The position numbers and the translations under genes were made by a program. A stretch of 64,000 nt of DNA from Cranoglanis bouderius (taxonomy: Eukaryota > Chordata > Actinopteri > Siluriformes > Cranoglanididae): positions 4,968,501 through 5,032,500 of the forward strand of contig CM042552.1 of the NCBI GenBank assembly GCA_023630585.1. Direction: 5' to 3'. The notes beneath the pieces were generated by a model that did no database searches, was not told the origin of the DNA, and saw nothing but the letters and a program-made list of their open reading frames with translations. Each line of letters starts with the position of its first letter. Position 1 is the first letter of the stretch. This document shows positions 22,068 to 33,161 of the stretch, piece by piece.

Positions 22068-22790
22068 CTGCAGACAAAAAACACAGCAGTGGGTTGGACA
22101 AAGAAAGAGACAGAAGGAGGGAGACAGAAATAAGGGTTACGTATCAAACACAACTAAATCCAGAACTGCTTATGGACAATGCTGAATACACACTACACAT
22201 TAGCTTAGCTTGGATTTCCTTCGATTTTCCTGATACTGACAATTTTTTTTTTTTTTGACTCTGTGACCCCCCCATCTCCTCAGAGTGCCAACAAATCACT
22301 AACTTTAGGCTGTTTAGCGGCACAATGTATTCAGTCTGTAAGAACATGTCCCACAAACAAGACAATTAGAACTAGACAAGATTATCCCGTTAAAAGTTAT
22401 CATCAATAAAGCTTGTAGTGTGAGGTAGTAAGCAAGTAATAAACACAGTGATTAGCAAAAGCCTATGCGAGTGTGAGGAAAAACTCTTGGAGCACAAGAA
22501 CAAAAACAATCATAGTGACATTCTGTGGAAATGGAAGTCTTGAATTAGAGACGGAAGGTAATATACATCTGACAAGAGCATAAATACTTATTTGATTTTT
22601 TTTTTTTTTAATTCTCTTCTTTCTTCTACAACTGCTTCACTACACTAGGTTGCTAAGGCTCCATCTTGGTCACATAATAACTGGTTCTCACATTTATTTT
22701 TAAAATTCTTGGTGAGGCTGTTAATCCCTAAACTCCCAGAACCAACTAGCGGACCAAACTTGCATCTTGTAACTACACACCATTCTTTAA
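22068..22790. other. Intronic DNA, no gene seen
   Basis: The acceptor side of the Eph exon (minus strand) followed by unique-looking sequence with T-runs near 22240 and 22598. Part of intron 1 if the Eph reading is right. Confidence 0.5.
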
Positions 22791-23095
22791 CATCCATCCA
22801 TCCATTTTCCATGCCGCTTATCCTACACAGGGTCATGGGGGAGCCTGAAGCCTATCCCAGGGTGTTCGGTGCACAAGGCAGGGGACACCCTGGATGAGGT
22901 GCCAACCCATCACAGGGCACAATCACACACATTCACACACTACGGACAGTCTGGAAATGCCAATCAGCCTACAACGCATGTCTTTGGGCTGGGGGAGGAA
23001 ACTAGAGTACCCGGAGGAACCCCCCAAAGCATGGGAAGAACATGCAAATTCGCGCATATGCAGGGGATTCAACCCCCCAACCCCGGAGTTGGTGA
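22791..23095 (-). mobile_element. tRNA-type SINE, type 1 copy
   Basis: On the plus strand it runs from acatccatccattttcc to gggattcaaccccccaaccc. The reverse of the latter is a B-box-like ggttgaatcc. The body has the tgtctttgggctgggggagg block shared by the family. Confidence 0.75.
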
Positions 23096-23332
23096 ATAGC
23101 TGAATTATAAAAGAGTTTAAATGGTTAAAACAAACATTACACTCCGTTCATGCTAGCAGTTGACAAGTCGCTCATGTCGATTGCAGTTTGTCTCTTGTTG
23201 GCATGTGTGGTGACCACTACCAAAGTCACTCATGGGCATACACTGTGTGGCTTTTTTAAGTTCTGACTGATATGAGATGGGAGTAACTAAAATGGGTACA
23301 CTCTACTAAAACATATCCCATATTGCAGTGAA

Positions 23333-23625
23333 TTCATTCGTTCATCTTCAGTAAGTAGGCCAGGCTTGTGGTGGATCCAGACACTTGAGGGCTCGAGGCA
23401 GGATATGGGCTTGCTTTCAGACATTTATACCTAAGGGCAATTTTGTGCAGCCAGTCCACCTACTGGCATGTGTTTGGGAGGTGGGAGGAAACCAGAGAAC
23501 CTGGAGGAACCCTATGGAGAAAACTCCATACAGACAGTAACCTAAGCCCGGGATTGAAGCAGGGTGCCTGGATCTGTGAGGCTGTGAGGCTACCTGTTGC
23601 ACCACCTTGCTTCCCATTTTGTAGC
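23333..23625 (-). repeat. SINE/LINE-like repeat R2, copy 1
   Basis: Contains ggtggatccag, ctactggcatgtgtttggga, ggtgggaggaaaccagagaa and agtaacctaagcccgggat in the order seen in copies at 44838, 47868 and (reversed) 35170 and 46850. Read on the minus strand the end near 23560 has a B-box-like gcttcaatccc, suggesting a tRNA-derived head. Confidence 0.65.
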
Positions 23626-23639
23626 TAACCCCAGGGCAA

Positions 23640-25229
23640 TACAAACCATTTTTGATTTTCTTCCATTTTTGAGCACTGGAGACAGGTAGGAGCTAAGATC
23701 GTAAGAGTAGTGGTTTTGGGGAAACAATGGACAACCCGTGCCATAAGGACTGGACCAAGGAATTCATTGGAGCCAGTGAATTGGATTAGTTGCTTTATCA
23801 TGTCGCAGCTAATTTGCACAGACTTGAGACAAATTCGTTTCAACAGACACTCTGTCACCATATCGGACACTTAGAAAAATAAACAGAACAGATTCCTATC
23901 GCTTTGTCATTTGCTAGTGAGTGATTTATCCAAATGGTACATACTCCAAACCCCTCCATCGCACTTATGTTCTGAAAAAATATGCATGGTACTTAAGTGA
24001 GTGTGTTGTGTACAAAATGCACAGGCCACCATTCGGCAGGTGACAGTTTCCGTAGCTGTTCTTGCTGATTACAGCAGAGGTGAAAACACAACCATTAGGC
24101 CGCCCTCACTGAGCTCAATACGAGCTAATTTGATATGATGAATGTGCAATTTCCCTCTTCTCCAAGCCTACACTTAATTACAGTAGCTATCAATAAAGTG
24201 TGCCGTCGTCTCCCCAGTGGCTACTAAGCAAGACTTTCTTCTTCTTTTTTTTTTTTTTTTGCAAGAGTGTCATTCATTCTCCTACATGGTTTTTTCGTCT
24301 GTCTTTTAGAGCTTAGAATATCTTACCAGCATAGGAAGGTAAAGAGAGATGTATTTTGGGACATATCAAATCTCCCCTTGCTGAAAGTGTGTGGTGCTAA
24401 AAAGCTGTGATGGCACACAGTGTGTTGTGGTGTTATGCAAACAATATGTGTGTTTGTTATACATGAGCTGGTGCGTTAAATGGGCCAGACGGCTACTCTA
24501 ATAGCTGCGCTGAGTGCAAGGCTTGGCTAAATGCTCTAAACATCTGCAGACAGTCTGAGCACTACTGTACGCCGTAATCGAATCTGCCTGCCGATGCCGG
24601 ATCGCCATGACTGGAAGTGATGGATCTGCGCGGCTCAACACACCCAAACAACGAGAGGTGAATTAGAGCGCCGGGCACTTTGGCTGCCTGGATGAAATCA
24701 GATTATACCCCGTCTAGACCCCATGACTCAGTCTCAGGTCATAATTATCCCTAGATTTCCACATTGAAGTTTTCTCTGCTGTCCGATGATGAAAGGGAGA
24801 TTACACTTAGATTGGGTGATAGATTTAGATTGACTTAATTAAGGAATATTTATGGGCAACAATCTCAAAACTAGATTAAACTTCAGTCTAAATGCAGCTC
24901 TCGATGGAACACCTGCATTCATTGCCACATTAAGTACATTTAGTTTTCAGGGTTTTTTTTTTTCCACAGGACTGTTATTTGATCTATAATCTAATAAAAT
25001 AATAAAATAAAGTCTAATAAGATAAAGATAGGTAAATAAATAAAGTCTGAAGTTTTTCTTGTGTCAGCTAATCTAAGCATGATGAACAGGTTTCCTTTGA
25101 AAACTGACCTTTTATTAACTCCCATGAGGCACCTGAAGGCCAGATTTATATTCCTCACTCTCATAACTACACACCTTTCCTATTCACTTCAAAGTAGCTA
25201 CTGAATAATTAATGGTTATTAAATGAGTA
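23640..25229. other. Unique DNA, possible conserved non-coding element
   Basis: No exon or repeat apart from T-runs near 24240 and 24950. The stretch 24000-24850 has balanced composition and homeodomain-like core words (taattt, taattaag, ttaattaagg). It looks like regulatory sequence, an impression that only alignment could test. Confidence 0.4.
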
Positions 25230-25700
25230 ATAAAACATGATGTGGTGTGCTGTTATAGGAAAATAATCAATGAAAGGATGGGGCCCAATATGTTACTGTT
25301 ACCAGTAGATTATTTTCCTATAACAGCATGCCCTTTAGTAGATAACACAGCAATTTGCCAAGGATTCCAGTGTTTTATTTATTATAGAACGACATGTACT
25401 TTTTATCCATTTCTAGTTATATTTAACTATACTATAGCATACTATACTATAGCAGCTAAACACTAGTCCTTCCTTCACCAGCCTCCGCCTTCAATTAAAC
25501 AAACAAACAAACAAAAAGCATGTTGTCATGTTATCGAGAAACTGCAAAGAGCGAATTCCCTGTCCTGAAGAATTTTCTGTTGTAAAAACAACCTTAGCTC
25601 TGACTGTTACAAAGCACTGACACTGAAGACTCCTTCCAAAAATGCTAAATAAACATCTCCTTAAAGAAAACTTCACCATATCAAAAATTGTACACTTTTA
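25230..25700 (+). repeat. Family A repeat, copy 3, with perfect 21-bp hairpin
   Basis: Arms 25248-25268 and 25308-25328 are perfect 21-bp inverted repeats built around gttataggaaaataatc and its reverse, with a 39-bp loop. The later blocks (gcactgacactgaagactcc near 25612, ttcaccatatcaaaaattg near 25671) match other copies. This is the best-preserved copy of the hairpin. Confidence 0.7.
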
Positions 25701-25927
25701 TCATCCGTTTTTGTAGCGTGTCCACCAAACAAGTCCCTGTGTAAGTTGTTACTAAAGTAACAGTAAAGAATTAACATGAGCATATTACTCTCAACCTGTG
25801 TTCAAATCATGTTGATTGAGCTAGCAAGGAAACATGGCTAATTGACATGTAATTTTGTTCTGTATCCTTATACGAAGATTTTCCGCAAATTGTTCATTAA
25901 AATTGTGCTATATTATGCAGTAATTCT

Positions 25928-26354
25928 CAGTCCGTACAGGATTTCACTGAGTTTTTTTTTTGTGATTTTTGTGGACAAAAAATGCTTGATTTTGCTGTCT
26001 TTTTTCAAAAATTGCTATACAACTTGTGGAGGTTTTTGTGCGTTTTTTTTTTTTTAAATGGAAAACTACTTGAATTGGCGTAATTGCATTTGCATGGAAT
26101 TGTTTTGCACGGTCTTCTGCAGTGATGTTAAATGAGTAAATGAGACTTTTTAGCTGTACTCATGTTCTCACTCACGTGAATCAAAGAGGGCTTTGACCGA
26201 ATGCGTGCTGTGATGACGTCACATGACTCATCTTGGCCCAAATCATGGAAAATCTGCTGTAATTTTGACAAAAAGCTCCTCCTAATATTGCAGTGGTTCC
26301 TTGATTTTGCTTTAATTTCTGCGATCGCAAAATCGCAAAATCCTGGAGGGACTG
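25928..26354 (+). mobile_element. MITE-like element with short TIRs
   Basis: Begins cagtccgtacaggattt and ends atcctggagggactg, inverted at the termini (CAGTCC-x-x-x-CAGGAT). It is flanked by aattct on both sides (25922-25927 and 26355-26360). A diverged partner in the opposite orientation lies at 10502-10907. The ends are hAT-like, but the 6-bp duplication is shorter than the usual 8. No coding capacity. Confidence 0.65.
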
Positions 26355-26579
26355 AATTCTATATCTTCATGGAATGCCATATGGTACCTAATAAACTGGC
26401 AACCTTAAATGTTACAGATATCCTTGTCAGAAAGGTCAAGTGATTTGTTGCCCTCAATCCCAAAGACTAAGACATCAAGTGAGAGTCATATGAAGTGGCA
26501 GTTGTCATTTGTGTCTGTCTTTGGATATCCTGAGTCCTTAAAGTAGGCCAAGCGGAGTGGGATAGAGAACACACATACT

Positions 26580-26584
<5 letters not shown>

Positions 26585-26638
<54 letters not shown>
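26585..26638. repeat. (AG)n microsatellite
   Basis: About 26 AG units, one of the longest dinucleotide tracts in the window. Confidence 0.95.
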
Positions 26639-26640
<2 letters not shown>

Positions 26641-26952
26641 CAGACTTGCAGAAAGTGTGAAAATCCTCCTGCTGTCTCAGTTAAATAGAGGCTCCTTCTG
26701 AAGTCTTGTAACCTGCTGGGAGGCGTAAGAACCCACTTTAACCTTACGTTTGATGCTGTGCAATGTGAAGCCTGGATTTTTTGACATAACATGTCATTTT
26801 GAGCTCTGTGCTGGATCTAGTTCTAATTTAAGCATCACAGCATTCAGAACAAAACATTTAAAGGTCAAATCCAACAGTTATCCCACAAGATATAATTAGA
26901 TCTTGATGTTTTTTTTTTTTTTTTCTTTTGCAACATCCTATCTTGCATAGTA

Positions 26953-27312
26953 CACTATATGGTGAAAAGTTTGTGGACATTTAACCATAACATGCATATG
27001 TGGTTCTTCCCCAAAATGTCACAACAAAGATGGAAACACACAATTATCTAGAATGTCTTTGTATGCTGTAGCAACCTGTTCCAGCCTTTGTGCCAGGCCT
27101 TCTTGCTGGACATCAGTGACCAACCCCTTGTGCTCTTGTGGGTGAATGAGTACAAATCCCCACAGCCACGCTCCAAAATCCAGTGGAAAGCCTTCCCAGA
27201 AGAGTGGAGGCTGTTATATCAGCAAAGAGGGGACAAACTTCATATTAATGCCCATGGTTTTGTAACGGGATGTTCAATGGTCAGGTGTCCACATACTTTT
27301 TGCCATATAGTG
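26953..27312 (+). mobile_element. Internally deleted Tc1-like element, 360 bp
   Basis: Flanked by TA, ends cactatatgg and ccatatagtg, with matched inner sequence (aaaagtttgtggacat, and gtgtccacatactttt in reverse). The middle (27170-27215) translates to IPTATLQNPVESLPRRVEA, similar to the C-terminus of a Tc1 transposase, so it is a deletion derivative of a larger element. Confidence 0.85.
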
Positions 27313-27534
27313 TATATATAGTAAATACAAAATAGCGCACCAGCATCTGACCCTGATCTGTTTGACCTGCCATACTGTTTAGTTTGGTAATAAAAGGGGT
27401 TTGTAAATGCTAATATAGCTAATACAGCTCCTCAACATGGTACCCTGTCAAGTCCCACTGCCAGCCAGTTCTCCCCTATCTAACCACGGGTAAAGGCTAA
27501 CATGTGCTTCCTGAAGCCAGCCAACTGTATCTTG

Positions 27535-28075
27535 TCAGAGCCATATCACCCTGTAGTTCTCTCCTGGTTTCCTACTGATGCTAAGCAGGATTGAGCCTGG
27601 CCAGGAAAACTAAGGTTGCTGCGGGAAGTGGTATTAGGGAGGTAAATAAGTATTGCTCTCCCTGTGGTCTGTGTGTGTCCTAATGCCCTAGTATAGTGAC
27701 GGGGACACTGTACTGTAAAAAGAGCACCATCTTTTGGATGAGACGTTAAACCGAGGTCCTGACTCTCTGTGTTCATTAAAAATCCCAGGTCACTTCTCGT
27801 AAAGAGTAGGGGATCACCCCGGTGTCCTGGTGAAATTGCCCCATTGGCCCTTGTCTTTCATGGCCCCCTAATAATCTCCATCTCTGAATTGGATATATCA
27901 CTCTCCTCTCCACCTATAGCTGGTGTGTGGTGGGCGTTCTGATGCACTATGGCTGCTGTCGCATCGTCCAGGATGATGCTACACACTGGTGGTGGTTGAG
28001 GAGATTCCCCCCTTGTACTATGTAAAGCGTTTTGAGTGTCTAGAAAAGCGCTATCTTATTATAATAATTTAATAA
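27535..28075 (+). mobile_element. 5S rRNA-derived SINE
   Basis: The 5' part (gccatatcaccctg, then gatgctaagcaggattgagcctggccag at 27582-27605) resembles 5S rRNA, including the internal-promoter A-box region aagctaagcaggg-type. The body (gatgagacgttaaaccgagg, ggtgtcctgg, tggtggttgagg) and the tail gtaaagcgttttgagtgtct with agaaaagcgctat are familiar from fish SINE3-type elements. The exact 5' limit is uncertain and could lie some tens of bases earlier. Confidence 0.75.
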
Positions 28076-28277
28076 TTTAAATATATATAATTTAAAACTT
28101 AAATTATAACTAATTATTATTATTATTATTTATTATTATTGTCATTGCATCACTGGCGAGCGCAAGACACTCGGAAGAAAACGCTGCATACACGAGTTCA
28201 CAGACACCTATGATTGGCTAGTGTTGCTGTGATTGACAGGATAGAGAGAATGTGCCATCCTTCCCACCCTGAGAACA

Positions 28278-28440
28278 CCCCTCCCTAGGCTCTCGGTGAC
28301 AGGTGGTCGTGGTATCACCGGGAGAATCCAAGTTTGAATCCCAATGATGCCACAGCCAAGGGAGCGAAACTGGCATCGCTCTCTGGGTGAACACTTTTCT
28401 ATAGCGCCACTTAGGAGCCTGGATCAGGTTGAACTATTTT
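28278..28440 (+). mobile_element. tRNA-derived SINE head, type 4
   Basis: The B-box-like gtttgaatccc (28331-28341) follows an A-box-like tgacaggtggtcg. Downstream gccacagccaagggagcg and tcgctctctgggtg match the type-4 SINE at 36610-36950. The 3' part is missing or diverged. Confidence 0.55.
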
Positions 28441-29330
28441 GACATTATTTAGTCGAGCAGTAAGTAGTCTGGAACCGTGACTGTGTTTACTTGGCACTGC
28501 TTTGATTACAAAATCTTATTATGCCTTCTCCACAGCATTCATAATGCTGTGAATATCTGATAGAAACATCTTCTTTGCGCGACATTTAGAAAAGAAATAA
28601 TCAAAAAGTGTAAAAACCTATAGATGGCAACACGTTTTTGTGTAAATCATGAGTGTGTTTTGCCGTAAATTTTATTGACAGTCAATTTTATTTCGCAATC
28701 TACTTGCCAAGTTAGAGGAGGCATGCTTTTCTGTTACAAGGACTGCGCATAAATATCTACAAATTATATAGACAATGCACTTCCGAGAAATAATGACTCG
28801 AGGCTCAGCAGGAAAGAACAGCGTGCTCCGATCCTCCTGATCCAATTTTTAAATCAGTCCTCCCTCTCAGAGTCATTTTACTGCTGTTATATGCATCCAC
28901 ATCTGGGCAGATGTAAACAGGGACAGTGATGCCTTCCAACTATGCTGTACGTTAGCTTACGTGCATGACACCAGACAGCCGGAATGAAATATCAGGTTTC
29001 ATACCCAAATAAAGCAAACCCGGAGTTAAAACAATTAGAGCAAATACCATCACAGTATGTACCTACCATTACCATTATAAGATATCTAACATTCTCAATG
29101 TGCTTAAGCAGACTTTACAAACATCTTACTATGCCTACCTTCCTTCCGGTTTATAAATTACGAGGCTAATCACTAGTCAATACTCTAAATGTGCTCTAAA
29201 TGCTTGCAACTTTACTTTTGGAACTTTTCCCAGGCTTTGAGACTGACATAGACATAAACACAGAACTTGTCCAAAAAAAAAAACACAAACAAAAAAAAAA
29301 AAAAAACAACCGACAAATGCAAAGACCCTT
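28441..29330. other. No gene seen
   Basis: Unique-looking DNA with an A-run at 29271-29304. Short open frames without motifs. Confidence 0.5.
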
Positions 29331-29334
29331 CAAC

Positions 29335-29560
29335 ATGCTGACACTGGAGACTCCTTCCAAAAACATTAAACAAACATCTCATTACATAAAACTTCACCAC
29401 AACAACAATTTGTTCTTTTTTTTTTTTTAAACTATCAATACCCTTTTAAATCAGTTTATTAGTGGGCTTAGATTATGTGGATGGTTAATAATTATATTAA
29501 TCAACACCTTCAGACCAATCAGATTTGAGAACTGAACAGCTCTGTGGTAAAAGGGTGTAT
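29335..29560 (+). repeat. Family A repeat, copy 4 (3' part)
   Basis: Shows gctgacactggagactcctt (29336), cataaaacttcaccac, gtgggcttagattatgtgg and the terminal block ccaatcagatttgagaactg with aacagctctgtggt (29517-29550). Copy 4 is the only one here extending into that last block. Confidence 0.6.
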
Positions 29561-30020
29561 GACGATTTCTCCTCTGTATATTTACCATGAAGAATATTGT
29601 GTATACCTATTTATTTTGGGGGTTGATAAACTAAAACATTTAGCATATGTAAAACATCTTTGCTGACACAGATCAATATTTGGCGTGCTGTTACTGAAGT
29701 TACAGTGTGTATCCGCTTATAAAGTCTAGCTATAAATATTTATGCAGAAGTCAAGTGCTGGAGGTGAACATTATTTTTAATATCACCAGAATCAAAAACA
29801 TCACCCTGGCAGCTTTATTTTATTTTATTTTATTTTATTTTTTACCATTTCATGCCTGTTATTATGTTTGGGTTAAACCTGCAGACAGTGGATTCGACCA
29901 TACAGTAGTATACAGAAACGTCTGTCTTAAGAGCATACATATCCTAAGCGCTAATGCATTATAGAGTGCTGTTCACGCAACAAGGTTAATGCTAATGTTA
30001 TACTGCTAGTCATACATTTT

Positions 30021-30044
30021 GTGTGTGTGTGTGTGTGTGTGTGT
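30021..30044. repeat. (GT)n microsatellite
   Basis: Twelve GT units. Confidence 0.9.
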
Positions 30045-30323
30045 TGGTACTGTAGAGGTCATATGATATATGTTAGCTGCAATTGTAGAGTTGCAGTGTG
30101 CCACTGTTCTCACTTTGGTCCTGATGAGAAGTGCATTCTGGGATATAACTATGCTGGCCCGCTTATTAAACCCTACTTTTCCAATCATCATTCCATTTGA
30201 TTGCTTCAATGATTACACCATTGATCCTCAGTCAGAAATGGTCTGACATCCCATAATACCATAATACAATGCACTGTGTAAGACTTGAATCTAAGTGAAA
30301 CCACAGTTCTGCATTCTTATAGA

Positions 30324-30348
30324 ACACACACACACACACACACACACA
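30324..30348. repeat. (AC)n microsatellite
   Basis: About twelve AC units. Confidence 0.9.
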
Positions 30349-30630
30349 GCTGCAGCTAATCAGCGACTTCAGAAGGTGAATATGAGAGGCGAGGTGTGTG
30401 TGTTGGATTTGTGTTGGAACTCGACGGCGCAGGGACGAGCAATCAGTGGTTTAAAGCGTCATTCGACTCTCAAGACTGTGTACTGTTTACTCAGAAAGAA
30501 ATGTTTCATTGTTTCCAGTCATGTGACTGAGACCAGTCATGTGACTGAGAATCGAGAAGATTTCATCTATTAGTTTTTAATTCATAGTTGGCCAATAGAC
30601 AAGTAGGTTTAACAATGGGAAAAAAATGGA

Positions 30631-30910
30631 GCCTATGTGCCACGAGGTGGGGGACACCCTAGACAGGGTGCCAACCCATTTTTGGACACAATCGCACACA
30701 CATTCACACGCCATGGACAATTTGGAAATGCCAATCAGCCTACATTGCATGTCTTTGGACTGGAGGAAGAAACCGGAGTACCTGGAGGAAACCCCCAAGG
30801 CACGGGAAGGCATGCAAACTCCGTGCACACGAGGAAGAAGTGGGATTTGAACTCCCAACCCCAGAGGTGTGAGGCAAATGTGCTAACCACTAAACCATCA
30901 TGGCCCCCCC
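30631..30910 (-). mobile_element. tRNA-type SINE, type 1, with intact head
   Basis: Read on the minus strand it starts ccatgatggtttagtggtta (A-box-like tggtttagtgg, around 30893-30903). It then has a B box agttcaaatcc (from gggatttgaactccc at about 30841-30855) and the family body. This copy shows most clearly that the family is tRNA-derived. The 3' tail region is truncated. Confidence 0.8.
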
Positions 30911-31481
30911 GAGGTACAGTCTGGTAGAACAATTTTTTTCAGAATCAGGAACATGCAGCAAGCAAATAGAGTTTAGGGCAAAACTGTCAAGTAACAGAGA
31001 GTAGAAAATTGTCACTGACAACTTCCATTTCCAAAATATATAATAGCTTTCATTTTACATCATACCTTGTTACTACTGAATAGTTTAATGCTTATGTATT
31101 CCCGTCACGTTTAACTTATTTTTAAACATGAACATTTCACTGTACAAAAGCCCACGGCACTGTGTACATAACTCATACCTAATCATTGTTGATGTTCAAA
31201 CACCGGTTGAAATGGGAGAAAATAATTACAATAAATAGAATTTTTTATATATATTATATCCCTGGTACTTCCAACAGATTCCATTAGATCCATTATCCTG
31301 CTCTGAGATATAAAATTACACAGCACTCAATGTGGCATTATGATGTTACACTGCACTGTTCACACCTCTCTTACAGGAATCCTCTTTATACACCAGCATT
31401 ACAAAACTGAAATTTAGCCATTCAGAGCAAAATCCTTTCATTCTGGAGTCTGTGTGATAAGCATGTAAACAGTGACATCTT

Positions 31482-31495
31482 TGTGTGTGTGTGTG

Positions 31496-31528
<33 letters not shown>
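31482..31528. repeat. (GT)n microsatellite with one GC interruption
   Basis: About 23 units, interrupted by gc at 31501-31502. Confidence 0.95.
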
Positions 31529-31732
31529 TCGTTCTATTTGCTCCATTAAGAACAGATGAAGAAGAAGATATGTTGGCATTCTCTGCTATGTTATATGAGC
31601 ATACATACATGGCAGCGTTTGTCATGTTGTTATTATAAGTTGAAAGAGAGAGTGGATGGATGCAAGGGAAAGCGACGTACTGGAACAAAATCCTAGCGTG
31701 GCAATGTGCAGCACTTTCTTTGCCAAAATTCC

Positions 31733-31800
31733 CCAAATTTCCCTTGGGGATCAATAAAGCCCTTCAATCCATCCATACATACATCTATCAAAAATAGATT
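31733..31800 (+). mobile_element. LINE 3' tail fragment
   Basis: The motif aatttcccttggggatcaat with aaagcccttc, followed by catccatacatacatctatc, is a typical 3' terminus of fish non-LTR retrotransposons, as I remember them. Nothing upstream is recognisable as ORF. Confidence 0.45.
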
Positions 31801-33111
31801 GTTTTGTTTATTCTAGTCAGCAATGCCATGTTCTTCTGTGCGTTTGATAAGCATCATATGTGATAAAGTTAGGAACATAATGTACTAGGAGCAGCAGCAA
31901 AGGTAGCACTGTAAAAACAGTGTTTAAAACAGTGGTAGATCAGACAGCCAAAGGGTTTTCGTTGCAGTTGCGTCCCCTGCACAGGTTGACCGTGACCAGG
32001 TAGATGGTAACTGCTTTTTAACTGGTATTTAGAAAACGTCAACGGTGAGTAAATCGTCCAATCATACTCAATGCCTAACAGTGAAACTGTGAGACTGTAA
32101 TAACACTATTGGACAATTTTTGTACTCAGTGGTCACAGCCTGGCTCTATGTAGCATAAGGTAGCATTAACATTTATTAATAATAAATTGAACATACAATA
32201 TGCATAGTGAACAAATTACACTTCATAACATGTAGTCCTACATTTTGACTAATATTATATTCAGCCAGTTATTTCAGGTTAGATAGCTAACACTAGCTAG
32301 ACCTAGCTAATATGAAAGGTCTGTCACCTATACAAGTTTGAGGGAGCTACATTACACAATACTGACCAATATATTACTAATCTATGGTCAAGAATTAAGC
32401 AGACTAATGATTTTAGTAAAAGATGCCAGTCAGTTTCCATTGCAAGGGTCTAGTCTGTCTAGACTGTGCATGACATGCCTGTGGTCTGTCTGGCATTGCA
32501 CCTGACTTCCACCCTTCATCTTGCATGAGATGGTTCCACATCGGCATTTTGGACCAGTTTATGTGGGGGACCTAGTGACCAGACAATCCCCTGCAGACAC
32601 CACCCCCCAGGCCTGGCTCTAGAGGTGGGTCCTGGTTACCCTAATCCATGTCCTTTGGGATCGGTCTTTGTCTGACATCTTCCCACAGATCTGTTCGCCA
32701 ACAGTTGGCATGAGAACTGAGAGCATGAATCTCCAGTAAAAGATGGAAATTTTCTAAAAATTAAACAGCTTAAATAATAACAATCCAGGGAGTAATTAAG
32801 GCGTCGCCTTCTCATCAAGAGACTATCTAAGCCATCCAAGAGCACATAATCCAAGGATAGTGCCCCCTAGCATGCTCCTGCATTGCACTGCATTCATTTA
32901 CACTATTCTCACAGAACATTTAAAAAGCTATTATTGGTGAAGTCCATGTGATTTCAAGCAATGCTGAAAATTCTGTGAAACCTTAATATCAGTTTAATTT
33001 TTAATGTTTTTTTTTTTTTTTTTTTTTTTTTCTCAACAGATCATTTGGTAACCATTGAATAACAATTTATGTTTATTTACATGACTGTGAGGCATCAGAT
33101 ACTGGGAGGAA

Positions 33112-33161
<50 letters not shown>

